Positions 6,495 through 13,168 of a stretch of 35,927 nucleotides of DNA are shown one piece after another. The notes under the pieces are model-generated. The model was not told the DNA's origin. It ran no database searches and was given only the letters and a program-made list of their open reading frames with translations. Within the stretch, counting starts at the first letter, position 1. Every line of letters begins with the position of its first letter. This stretch comes from a virus, in the IMG/VR virus record IMGVR_UViG_3300022911_000012, positions 1 through 35,927 of that record. The stretch is one strand, 5' to 3'. A program made the position numbers and the translations under genes.

Positions 6495-7571
6495 CTACCG
6501 GAACGGCGGCGTCCCGAATGCCACTCGCAGGGCTTCGATCCCGGCTGCCTTCGGGTCCAGGGTCCCCCACTGCGGAGTGTTCGAGCTGAAGTAGTTCGTC
6601 GCCACGATCTGGCCTTCACCCCGGAGCAGCTGCTCAGCGTTGATGCGTTGCACGGCCGCCGGCCAGGCCCGGATGTAGGGCGCCTGACCGTTCACGTGGT
6701 CCTTGTTGGTGCCCCACTCGGCGATGATGATCGGCTTCTTACGGGCGTTCGGGCCGAGCAGGCGATAGCTGGTGATCATCTCCGACAGCCGGTCGTACGG
6801 CGCGAGGTTGCCGGATCGGTTGTAGACGTTCCACTGCATCACGTCGGTCGGCATGCTCTCGCCGTGCAGGCGCTTGAAGGAGTCGAAGCCGGACCAGGCG
6901 CCGGCCCATCCGGTAGAGAACGTGACGCCGCGGCCCAGGCGCGCGATGCCGACCGGCGGGTTCTTCAGCCAGCCGATCATGTACGAGTAGGCGGCGGCGG
7001 CCTTGGCGTCGGAGGTGATCCGGTCGAACACGGCGGACCCGGCGGAGGTGCCGAACTCGTTGTCGGTGTCGACCTCGCTGGCGAACTGGATGTTCACCCA
7101 GCCGGTCACCGGGACCTTGCGCAGCTCCACGAGCAGCCGGTGCAGCAGGCCGTCGATCGCACCCTTGGTCACCTGGTCGTACGAGTACGCCACCGGGTAC
7201 GTGGTGTTCGCGCGCCGCTGGATCGTGCCGTTCGGCGCCGGCACCGAGTAGCTCTTGCCCTCGACGGTGAAGTTCTGGGCGGACGCCGGCGCGCCGTAGA
7301 CCTTCAGCTCGACGACCAGGTTGTAGAGCAGGCCGGCGGCGACAAGCTGGGAGCGCCAGGTCTGCCCGGGGTAGATGGCCGGCCCGGTCTCGGCCAGCGA
7401 GTGGTAGCCGGTGAAGGAGCGCATGTTGACGTTGGCGAAGTCCGTTCGCCAGTCGCCGTTGCTGGCCACGTAGATGCCGCCGCGGACGCGTTCCGTGACG
7501 GCGTATTGGCTGCGCTGCAGAACCTCGTCTTGCCCGACCCCGACATCGGTGATCGTGGTGACGGTTGCCAT
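6495..7571 (-). CDS. Glycoside-hydrolase-like protein
   Basis: 358 aa without signal peptide. The body reads like a (beta/alpha)8 glycosidase of the GH5/GH26/GH39 type: a strand with a Glu (VNIQFASEVD, E166), further TIM-barrel-like strands (GRGVTFSTGW, DVMQWNVYN), and a late strand IIIAEWG (E285) typical of a catalytic nucleophile. E166 and E285 are the acid/base and nucleophile candidates. In a phage it could act on host-surface or wall polysaccharide, or be a decoration protein. Its start overlaps the previous stop by one base (TGATG), coupling it to the small beta-rich protein upstream. The fold assignment is inferred by eye; substrate unknown. Confidence 0.65.
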   Translation of the reverse strand: MATVTTITDVGVGQDEVLQRSQYAVTERVRGGIYVASNGDWRTDFANVNMRSFTGYHSLAETGPAIYPGQTWRSQLVAAGLLYNLVVELKVYGAPASAQNFTVEGKSYSVPAPNGTIQRRANTTYPVAYSYDQVTKGAIDGLLHRLLVELRKVPVTGWVNIQFASEVDTDNEFGTSAGSAVFDRITSDAKAAAAYSYMIGWLKNPPVGIARLGRGVTFSTGWAGAWSGFDSFKRLHGESMPTDVMQWNVYNRSGNLAPYDRLSEMITSYRLLGPNARKKPIIIAEWGTNKDHVNGQAPYIRAWPAAVQRINAEQLLRGEGQIVATNYFSSNTPQWGTLDPKAAGIEALRVAFGTPPFR

Positions 7572-7882
7572 CAGGCGACCGTCTTCCAGATGTACTCGGT
7601 GTTGTCCTGGTTGACGCTGAGCATGGTCCAGACTCGGCCCGCGCTGTCCTCGGGTGCACCGGTCACGACGCGGTCGGCCGGCGCATCGACCACGTACTCG
7701 GATTCGGTGACCACCGGGTCCGAGGTGGTGCCGTCGGGCATGAAGACCACGGTCGTCGTACGGATCATGCCGCGCACCTCATCGGGGTCTCTGGGCACGA
7801 TCGTGACGGTCAGCGTGATCTCCTCGCCCGGGGCGTAGACGGGCGGCGTGCGGTCGTACGAGTGCGAGACGGTGGTGAGCAT
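7571..7882 (-). CDS. Small beta-rich (Ig-like) protein
   Basis: 103 aa with alternating hydrophobic strands (YAPGEEITLTVTIVPRD, TTVVFMPDGTTSDPVVTESEYVVD, GRVWTMLSVNQDNTEYIWKTVA), resembling an immunoglobulin-like or minor-tail beta-sandwich module. RBS GAGAGGACC precedes ATG 7882. Its stop overlaps the start of the glycosidase-like gene, so the two products are probably made together and may be virion or surface-binding partners. Confidence 0.75.
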   Translation of the reverse strand: MLTTVSHSYDRTPPVYAPGEEITLTVTIVPRDPDEVRGMIRTTTVVFMPDGTTSDPVVTESEYVVDAPADRVVTGAPEDSAGRVWTMLSVNQDNTEYIWKTVA

Positions 7883-7927
7883 GCTGGTCCTCTCGATTAG
7901 CTACTCCATTGAGGAGGGTAATTACCT

Positions 7928-7933
7928 ACCGTA
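7928..7933 (-). promoter_or_regulatory. -10-like TACGGT for the glycosidase pair
   Basis: Minus-strand CGCTACGGTAGG provides a TACGGT box about 46 bases before ATG 7882, without a good -35. A GGTAATTACC palindrome (7919-7928) overlaps its edge and could be an operator. Confidence 0.4.
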
Positions 7934-7995
7934 GCGTGCTGACCTGCTGGCCAAGAGATCTGCGCGTCGCTCCGCAGAAGTCGGTCGTGATGGCT

Positions 7996-8001
7996 TACGC
8001 T
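7996..8001 (+). promoter_or_regulatory. -10-like TACGCT, leaderless arrangement
   Basis: TACGCT ends six bases before ATG 8008, so transcription would start at or beside the start codon. No ribosome binding site is visible, which fits leaderless translation, common in actinobacteria. Confidence 0.45.
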
Positions 8002-8007
8002 GTCGCC

Positions 8008-8436
8008 ATGACCTATGACGCAGGGCTCGACCACATGCTGGTGAAGTGGGGCATGAGCCTGGCCCATATCGCCCGCGTGACCAAGCTCCCGATCAGCCGC
8101 GTGCGGCACTGGCGCACCGGCGGCGAGCCGGCCGCGCCGCCGATCGAGACCCGCAACCGGCTGGACGAGTTCGACCGGCTGCTGCGCTCGCTGCAGGACG
8201 CCGGCGCCGAAGAGCCGATCTACCAGCTGGAGCGCAGGCTCGTCGCCGGCTATACCGTGGTCGGCTGGGATCTCTATGACGAGGGCGAGTTCGAGGCGCT
8301 CGGCCAGATCGCCGCCGGCACGAACCCCGTGCATGTTCTGGACCTGGCCATCCGGGACTGGCGGGATCGCTTCGGCACCCAGTTCGAGGTCTTCGAGGAC
8401 ACCGACGGGATCCCGTCGATCAGGTTCAAACAGTGA
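8008..8436 (+). CDS. Putative HTH regulator
   Basis: 142 aa. Residues about 15-40 (GMSLAHIARVTKLPISRVRHWRTGG) have helix-turn-helix spacing of the Xre type, followed by a helical stretch and an antitoxin-like GYTVVGWDLYDEGEFEALGQIAAG segment. The remainder could bind a partner. It is a lone rightward gene with its own leaderless-type promoter and a downstream terminator, a layout typical of a phage regulator. It is a candidate for the protein that reads the TGTCAAG operators; that link is inference. ATG 8008 was preferred to upstream starts because of the TACGCT box. Confidence 0.75.
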   Translation: MTYDAGLDHMLVKWGMSLAHIARVTKLPISRVRHWRTGGEPAAPPIETRNRLDEFDRLLRSLQDAGAEEPIYQLERRLVAGYTVVGWDLYDEGEFEALGQIAAGTNPVHVLDLAIRDWRDRFGTQFEVFEDTDGIPSIRFKQ

Positions 8437-8512
8437 GTCCGGAACCTCGACGGTGAACTGGTCCGGGTCCACATCCAGTAATCGATGTCGCTGTAGGCCC
8501 GAGGATTTGTTT

Positions 8513-8562
8513 TACGCTGCTCCATGACGAAGGCCCCGCACCAGACGGTGCGGGGCCTTCGT
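8513..8562 (+). ncRNA. Tiny transcription unit: TACGCT, ATG, terminator
   Basis: TACGCT (8513-8518) lies five bases before ATGACG (8524), the same arrangement as the leaderless-type starts at 6146 and 8008. The terminator stem starts three bases after this ATG. Any RNA would be only about 40 nt. It may be a decayed gene start, a decoy RNA, or chance. Confidence 0.3.
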
Positions 8563-8564
8563 TT
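8527..8564. terminator. Strong intrinsic terminator
   Basis: ACGAAGGCCCCGCACC pairs with GGTGCGGGGCCTTCGT in a perfect 16-bp stem with loop AGAC, followed by TT. It separates the rightward HTH gene from the leftward 8577-9504 pair. Confidence 0.85.
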
Positions 8565-8576
8565 ATCCAGGTCAGA

Positions 8577-8828
8577 TCAGGTCCGAATGACCGGCGGTGC
8601 CTTCAGCACCCCGAGCACCTCGTCCGCCAGGTCCTCAGCCCACGCCATGCAGCTGGGGTCTTCTCGGCCCGCCTCGGCGGCCTGCTCGACCTCGTCCAGG
8701 CCATAGTTGCTCCACGAGAACTCGGTAATCGCTTCGATCACCCGCTGCCGGCGCTCGAACCGGGCCTTCGTGAACACCTCGTCGACCGTGGGCAGGAGGT
8801 CGCCTTCGGAACCCGGCACGTCAGGCAC
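8577..8828 (-). CDS. Hypothetical acidic protein, 83 aa
   Basis: GTG start at 8828, overlapping the vWA gene's stop by eight bases. The product is helical and acidic (DEVFTKARFERRQRVIEAITEFSW...DEVEQAAEAGRED). Coupling to the vWA gene suggests the two act together, perhaps as partner or regulator. Family not recognised. Confidence 0.75.
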   Translation of the reverse strand: MPDVPGSEGDLLPTVDEVFTKARFERRQRVIEAITEFSWSNYGLDEVEQAAEAGREDPSCMAWAEDLADEVLGVLKAPPVIRT

Positions 8829-9504
8829 CCTTCTCCACCTCGGTACGCAGCGCCGCGGCGACCGCCTCCGGGGTGGCGCCCTTCGAGTAGGACCGGGTCG
8901 ACGCCGTCATGCCGGCGTAGCTGGACCGCGTCCCGGCGGCCGTGTTCGCCGTCTGGATGACGTTGTGGTCCCGGAATCCGAGCGACCGCCCCTGCTGCCA
9001 CGCCGACGGGCCGGCCCCCAGGAACACGGCCTGCCAGCGGCCGGTGCCCTCGCGCTCCTCGATCATCTTGCTGATCTGCTCCGTGGTGAACCGGTGCGAG
9101 GAGTTCTCCTGGCCGTCGGTCTGCACCACCAGCAGAACCTTGTCCTCCGGCCCGAGTTCGGTCTCCCGCTCGAAGTCCACGATCATCCGTCCGACCGCGT
9201 CCAGCAGCGCGGTCCCGCCCTGCTTCGCGTGGTAGTTCCGGTTGTCCAGCCGCGGCATCGCCGACAGCTTCGAGGCGTTCGACAGCAGGTGGTACTCGGT
9301 CCCGAAGATGGCCGTGGTCACCCGGTACTTGGACCCCTTGTCCTTGCGCAGGCTGTCGATGTACTCGTTGAACCCGCTGATGGTGGCCTGCGCCAGGCCG
9401 TGCATGCTCGCGCTGTCGTCGACCGTCATCAGCACGTGCGTGATGGGCTTGCCGGGCTTCGCGGCACTCGGCTCGGACTTCTGGGCCTTCAGGGCTTCGC
9501 TCAT
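8821..9504 (-). CDS. von Willebrand factor A domain protein
   Basis: 227 aa. The MIDAS metal site is complete: DDSASM (D29, S31, S33), T98 in KQGGTALLDAVG, and D130 in LVVQTDGQENSS, on a Rossmann-like fold (ITHVLMTVDD, YRVTTAIFGTE, KVLLVVQTD, WQAVFLGAG). vWA proteins bind partners through a metal-bridged contact and often work beside AAA ATPases; no ATPase is nearby. ATG 9504 follows GGAAGGAGAGTC; a longer upstream extension has no support. The Ser/Thr/Tyr-rich C-terminus (TRSSYAGMTASTRSYSKG) is likely flexible. Confidence 0.9.
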   Translation of the reverse strand: MSEALKAQKSEPSAAKPGKPITHVLMTVDDSASMHGLAQATISGFNEYIDSLRKDKGSKYRVTTAIFGTEYHLLSNASKLSAMPRLDNRNYHAKQGGTALLDAVGRMIVDFERETELGPEDKVLLVVQTDGQENSSHRFTTEQISKMIEEREGTGRWQAVFLGAGPSAWQQGRSLGFRDHNVIQTANTAAGTRSSYAGMTASTRSYSKGATPEAVAAALRTEVEKGA

Positions 9505-9542
9505 GACTCTCCTTCCGGGCGCTGGCTGCGCCTCGAACTCGC

Positions 9543-9548
9543 AGCGTA
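9543..9548 (-). promoter_or_regulatory. -10-like TACGCT for the vWA gene
   Basis: Minus-strand CGGTACGCTGCG places TACGCT 38 bases before ATG 9504; no -35 box is seen. It belongs to the TACGNT-only promoter group. Confidence 0.4.
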
Positions 9549-9639
9549 CCGGGCCGGTCCGACATGTGACTAGCGTGATCAAAACCCATGTGGTAAAGAC
9601 CCTGATACCCTGTGCTGACTTCCCGAGAAAGGACCCCCA

Positions 9640-10443
9640 ATGGGCCAGCTCAGCGAGGACGCCAAGACCGACGCACTGCACTTCGCGCTGCGCGTCGCCG
9701 ACGCGGCCGACTCGATCATCCTGTTCCACGCCGGCAACGTGCGCTCCGAGATGAAGCCCGACGGAACCCCGGTCTCCGACGTCGACCGTGCGATCGAGCG
9801 CATGGTCCACGCCGCCGTGAAGCGCGACCGCCGCGGCGAGGAGGTGCTGGGCGAGGAGAACGTCACCGGCTACAGGCCCGACGGTTCCCGGATCTGGGTC
9901 GTCGACCCGATCGACGGGACCGAGCTGCTCGTCAACGGCGACCCCGGTTACGTCTTCAGCATGGCCCTCGTGATCGACGGCCACCCCGAGGTCGCCGTCG
10001 TGCGCGACCCGCGGACCGGACGCAGCTGGTACGCCACGCTGGGCGGCGGCGCCTGGCTGAACGGCACGACCAGGCTCCGGGTCTCCGACCACACCCAGAT
10101 CATCAGGCAGGCCGGCTGGGAGCCGGCGCGGCCGGCCGGCAACATGTTCCTCTGGCCCGACGTCGTCAGCCTGGTCGACGGGGCCGGAGTCACCCCGCTC
10201 GAATACGGGTCCGTCATCCGGTCGGCGATGGACGTCGCGATGGGTCGCCTCGACGGGTTGGTGTTCGGCCGATCCGGGCCGTGGGACATGGCCACCGCCG
10301 CGCTCATCGTGCCCGAGGCCGGCGGCCGGTTCACCGACCTGCTGGGCTTCAACCAGCGCGTCGACCAGCCTGTCAACGGCGGCCTGCTCTCCAACCTCTG
10401 GATCCACGAAGACCTGGTCCAGCTGGTCGACCACCAGCGCTAG
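9640..10443 (+). CDS. Inositol-monophosphatase-family phosphatase
   Basis: 267 aa, the usual size of the family. Metal-binding motifs are present: GEEN (E72/E73), WVVDPIDGT (D89, D92, G93, T94) and the C-terminal WDMATAALIVPEAGG (D216). Members remove phosphate from inositol phosphate, 3'-phosphoadenosine 5'-phosphate, histidinol phosphate or fructose bisphosphate with Mg2+; the sequence does not fix the substrate. RBS GAAAGGA precedes ATG. It sits alone with a strong terminator behind it, as an auxiliary metabolic gene would. Confidence 0.9.
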   Translation: MGQLSEDAKTDALHFALRVADAADSIILFHAGNVRSEMKPDGTPVSDVDRAIERMVHAAVKRDRRGEEVLGEENVTGYRPDGSRIWVVDPIDGTELLVNGDPGYVFSMALVIDGHPEVAVVRDPRTGRSWYATLGGGAWLNGTTRLRVSDHTQIIRQAGWEPARPAGNMFLWPDVVSLVDGAGVTPLEYGSVIRSAMDVAMGRLDGLVFGRSGPWDMATAALIVPEAGGRFTDLLGFNQRVDQPVNGGLLSNLWIHEDLVQLVDHQR

Positions 10444-10444
10444 T

Positions 10445-10499
10445 CTGAACGCGAAGAAGCCCGGACCGTGTGGAGAGGTCCGGGCTTCTTCGCGTTCAG
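10445..10499. terminator. Long bidirectional terminator
   Basis: A perfect 23-bp inverted repeat (10445-10467 / 10477-10499) with a 9-nt loop, between the converging phosphatase gene and the gene at 10506. Its GAAGAAGCCC arm repeats that of the 6440 terminator. Confidence 0.9.
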
Positions 10500-10505
10500 G
10501 GCACG

Positions 10506-11171
10506 TCAGCCCTCGGCGAGGATCTCACGCGCCTCGTAGGCCGACAGCGGCGTGGCGTTCTCGATCTCCTGCCAGGAGATGTAGACCAGCAGGTTCGGCG
10601 GCAGCTCCATGTACTGCTTGGCGGGCTGCTCCACCCCCGGCGTGGTCCGCTCGAACAGCACCCGGTTCCTGCGCCGGTCGTAGTCGGCCAGCGCCCGGTA
10701 GACCAGCAGCAGCCTGTCGTCGTTGCGGTCGACGATCATGAACAGGTCGTCCTTGCGGATCACCCGGGCTACCGTCGTGTACCTGGCCATGTACCCGTGC
10801 TCGCAGGGGCTGTTGGTCCCGTCGACCGTGTTCAGCCGGATCGCCCCGATGCCGTTCATGTCGAGATCGCGGACCGGAACCGGGTGCGCCCACGGCGACG
10901 TCCCGTCCCAGCCGGAGGCGGCGTCGATCATCTGCAGGTCGTCGTCGTCGACCAGGATCAGCAGGACCGGGACGTCCTGGGTGTTCTGGAACATCCGAGC
11001 CTCGTCGAGCGCGGCCGACAGCTCGACGCCGGGGCCGGCCAGCACGAAGGTGACCTCGTGATGCACGGCCCGCAGGGTCTTGCCCTTGCTCAGGTCCAGG
11101 TAGGGCTGCTCGGCCAGGTCGATCCAGAGCCGGTCGAGCAGCTCGCGCGTCGGGGTCTTGGTGGCGGTCAT
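10506..11171 (-). CDS. Hypothetical protein, 221 aa
   Basis: ATG 11171 follows GAGGAGGAAGC; an earlier in-frame start at 11249 has no ribosome binding site. The protein is soluble and mixed alpha/beta, with an acidic loop after a strand (VPVLLILVDDDDLQMID) and a later FMIVDRNDDRLLLVYRALADYDRRRNRVLF segment. No catalytic signature recognised. Monocistronic, with a TACGGT box upstream. Confidence 0.8.
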   Translation of the reverse strand: MTATKTPTRELLDRLWIDLAEQPYLDLSKGKTLRAVHHEVTFVLAGPGVELSAALDEARMFQNTQDVPVLLILVDDDDLQMIDAASGWDGTSPWAHPVPVRDLDMNGIGAIRLNTVDGTNSPCEHGYMARYTTVARVIRKDDLFMIVDRNDDRLLLVYRALADYDRRRNRVLFERTTPGVEQPAKQYMELPPNLLVYISWQEIENATPLSAYEAREILAEG

Positions 11172-11214
11172 GCTTCCTCCTCGTTCTGGCGACCGGACGG
11201 CCGCACCTCCAAGC

Positions 11215-11220
11215 ACCGTA
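11215..11220 (-). promoter_or_regulatory. -10-like TACGGT for 10506-11171
   Basis: Minus-strand CGCTACGGTGC places TACGGT 43 bases before ATG 11171, with no clear -35 box. The same CGCTACGGT string occurs before 7882. Confidence 0.4.
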
Positions 11221-11297
11221 GCGCAGAAGCGAGACATGGAATATGCCAAATCACCTGGTGGAGATCGCCGGCAAAGGCCACTTCGGGCCGGCTCGAT

Positions 11298-11537
11298 TCA
11301 CCCATCGGTCGTTTCCACCTCCAGCCCGTGCCGGGCCGGGTCGCACACCCACCCCCACCCCAGTCCCAGCGTGGTCGGGACCTGGCGCATATACGTCCAG
11401 GCGGTGCCGGCGAAGTACTCGCGCAGGTCTGCGCTCGTCGCGGGGTATGCCACCCACACGCCGCGCCGGCACTCCGGGATCAGGCAGTGGTACGGCCGCC
11501 GACTGGCGATCAGCGACGGGCGGGCGAGCATGGCCAT
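11298..11537 (-). CDS. Hypothetical protein, 79 aa
   Basis: I take ATG 11537, behind GATGGAGCGCCC; the frame continues far upstream but that part is Arg/Ser-rich and unlike a protein. The product has YHCLIPECRRGVWVAYPATSADLREYF and WGWVCDP segments with three Cys. A TACGCT box lies upstream. Family unknown; moderately sure it is real. Confidence 0.55.
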   Translation of the reverse strand: MAMLARPSLIASRRPYHCLIPECRRGVWVAYPATSADLREYFAGTAWTYMRQVPTTLGLGWGWVCDPARHGLEVETTDG

Positions 11538-11584
11538 GGGCGCTCCATCTGGATGCGGGCACCGCGGTAGTGCCCGATTCGAGC

Positions 11585-11590
11585 AGCGTA
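11585..11590 (-). promoter_or_regulatory. -10-like TACGCT for 11298-11537
   Basis: Minus-strand GGTATACGCTGC gives TACGCT 47 bases before ATG 11537 without a clear -35. Confidence 0.35.
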
Positions 11591-11866
11591 TACCAGTATG
11601 TGGACGCCAGACAGCCCTCCAGATAGGCCCCTGAGAGCCAAAACCAGGCCTCCGTAGGCCAGTTCCCGCGCCGAGGGGCGTTAGGCCGGCAGCGGCCCGC
11701 TGAGCGGGCGCACGAGCCTGTTCTGCTCGAAGGCCGGCCTGGCCAAAGCAGCGCAGCAAAGTTTTGCGACTCATCGACACCGCGAGGCCCAGAACGCTCC
11801 GGGCGCGCCCGCGAGGCGGGGGCAGGGGGTCCCCACCCCCTCTGACCAGCCAAAACACGGTCCAAC
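11591..11866. other. Intergenic, no gene seen
   Basis: GC-rich sequence with local inverted repeats, such as GGGGG-TCCC-CACCCCC near 11826-11840. Open frames on both strands have Arg/Pro/Ser-rich translations without ribosome binding sites, so I call no gene. Confidence 0.5.
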
Positions 11867-11895
11867 TTGACACGTCGGCCCGGGTGTGGTTGTCT
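11867..11895 (+). promoter_or_regulatory. Rightward promoter 1 (weak)
   Basis: TTGACA (11867-11872), 17-bp spacer, TTGTCT (11890-11895). The -35 flank ACTTGACAC matches the other rightward promoters, but the upstream TGTCA half-site is missing and the -10 is poor. Confidence 0.45.
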
Positions 11896-11993
11896 GTAGT
11901 GGCTTCACCGGAGCGACGCAGCGAGCGAGGCGGGCACAGCCCCCCGACACTGCGTAACCACAGAGGCAGGCACGGCACGACGCAACACAGCAC

Positions 11994-12034
11994 GTCAAGC
12001 TCGACTTGACAGGCACGGCACGACACGCTAGGTT
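11994..12034 (+). promoter_or_regulatory. Rightward promoter 2 with dyad operator
   Basis: TTGACA (12006-12011), 17-bp spacer, TAGGTT (12029-12034). The -35 lies in the perfect dyad GTCAAG-N5-CTTGAC (11994-12010). Confidence 0.8.
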
Positions 12035-12156
12035 GATGGGGCACGGCAGGGAACGGGCAGGGCACAGGTAGCGCTAGACGGACGCACAGGGACATCACCT
12101 GCCTCCGCTACTGACCCCCGCACATACGCCCTGCACAACGTGCACAGCAAGCAAGC

Positions 12157-12197
12157 GTCAAGCCGCACTTGACAAGCGGGGCGCAGCACGGTACGGT
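12157..12197 (+). promoter_or_regulatory. Rightward promoter 3 with dyad operator
   Basis: TTGACA (12169-12174), 17-bp spacer, TACGGT (12192-12197). Perfect dyad GTCAAG-N5-CTTGAC at 12157-12173. Confidence 0.85.
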
Positions 12198-12294
12198 TAC
12201 ACCGCAACACCCCGGCCCACCTGGGCAGGGCGCACGGAAGCGGGCCACACGGTGGCAAGACGGCAAGCGCACGAATCAAGACCCGCAGTGTGAG

Positions 12295-12336
12295 TGTCAA
12301 GCGGGACTTGACAAGTAGGGCCGAGAGCGGTAACGT
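12295..12336 (+). promoter_or_regulatory. Rightward promoter 4 with dyad operator
   Basis: TTGACA (12308-12313), 17-bp spacer, TAACGT (12331-12336). It has the most complete dyad, TGTCAAG-N5-CTTGACA (12295-12313). It is the last of the tandem set and directly precedes the boxA-type leader. Confidence 0.88.
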
Positions 12337-12451
12337 TCTCCCCAGCAACACGGACGGTACGGAAGCGGGACGCGGCGAGCGTCAAGACGAACCCCTGGTG
12401 GGAAGGCGGGCCTGAGGTCCGCACGCCATAACAGCACTGGCGACAACCGGT

Positions 12452-12493
12452 GCACCTCGGGGTGGCTTGTCCTTTGAGAACTCCATAGCGTGG
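12452..12493 (+). promoter_or_regulatory. rRNA-operon-like boxB/boxA antitermination site
   Basis: TTTGAGAACTC (12473-12483), then AGCGTGG, matches the conserved TTGAGAACTCAA...AGTGTG box of actinobacterial rRNA leaders. There it includes boxA, the site loaded by Nus factors. A small CACC-TCGG-GGTG hairpin just upstream could be boxB. Placed between the tandem promoters and a very long small-gene transcript, it is expected to make polymerase termination-resistant. The match is seen; the role is inferred. Confidence 0.7.
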
Positions 12494-12967
12494 ACGTTGA
12501 TGGGCCGGAGTGTGCGGACCCATGGGTGAGCGTCGAATCCAGGTGGGCGGTACCGACCCGCTCGCAAAAACCTGGGCAAAAAAAAGGCCGACATTGGCCC
12601 CGTGCAGATCCACTTCTGGTGGGCGACGGATACAGCTACTCCGGTTCACGCCGGACTGCCGTCACGGGATTCCTCTCGGGAGGTTTGGAAACCTCCCCGA
12701 TCTGGCCGGATCACCTCGGCGTACCTGCCGAGCACACAAAAACAGCACCGCGAGGTGTTGGTGACCCTACGTGGCGACATTGTGGAGGCTCCCTGGACGG
12801 GTTGAGCTGTAGCGATGGGCGTCAGGAAACACCACAGATTGCGCTTGACGTGGTGCTCGGGGACCTTCCGGGCTGGTGAGGCTGCATATAGCGGCAACCT
12901 CCCAGCTAGTGGGTGTCCGAGCACTGCTCTGGCCCAATCAGGGCAGGGAATCGAGCGAGGAGCGATC
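12494..12967 (+). ncRNA. Structured leader RNA
   Basis: About 470 nt with no convincing gene between boxA and the first small gene. Hairpins include GGGAGGTTT/AAACCTCCC (12678-12697), CTCGGC/GCCGAG (12715-12732), and CAGCACC/GGTGTTG closed by a GCGA (GNRA-type) tetraloop (12743-12760). It also has two A-runs near 12565 and 12577, unusual for this genome. It could be a leader that assembles antitermination factors or an abundant independent ncRNA. No known family recognised. Confidence 0.5.
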
Positions 12968-13090
12968 ATGCAGCAGACGATCGAGCGCAAGGCTACCGAC
13001 AAGAACGCTGGCCGGGAGACCGTGGTCAACGACCCGGCTCACGAGCTGACCTGGGAGCGGGCCGTGGAAATGGCCATCGCTGGCTACTGA
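12968..13090 (+). CDS. Small protein, 40 aa, first gene of array
   Basis: ATG 12968 behind GAGCGAGGAGCGATC. MQQTIERKATDKNAG... is charged at its start and ends with an amphipathic WERAVEMAIAGY helix. It is the first gene after the leader and is followed at once by RNA repeat E1. Function unknown. Confidence 0.75.
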   Translation: MQQTIERKATDKNAGRETVVNDPAHELTWERAVEMAIAGY

Positions 13091-13091
13091 T

Positions 13092-13150
13092 CCTGTGGTT
13101 GAGGTCGAGGCGCGGCGTAAGCCGTGCTTGGACTCCGGCACAGGGCCGGT
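13092..13150 (+). repeat. RNA repeat E1 (class I)
   Basis: P1 strands CCTGTG (13092-13097) and CACAGG (13139-13144); hairpin A arms GCGCGGC/GCCGTGC; hairpin B TCCGGC/GCCGGT, whose loop carries the P1 3' strand. Confidence 0.85.
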
Positions 13151-13168
13151 TTGGCAAGGGAGCGCGGC

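Noticed and set aside
11251-12098. Long minus-strand frames over 11298-12098
   Set aside because: Upstream of 11537 the translations are Arg/Pro/Ser-rich and overlap the promoter region; only the C-terminal 79 aa have protein character and an RBS.
12490-12879. 129-aa open frame in the leader region
   Set aside because: No ribosome binding site, low-complexity translation, and strong RNA hairpins. Better explained as non-coding.
12500-12960. tRNA or tmRNA in the leader
   Set aside because: A T-arm-like TCGAATC is present, but the cloverleaf stems do not form.
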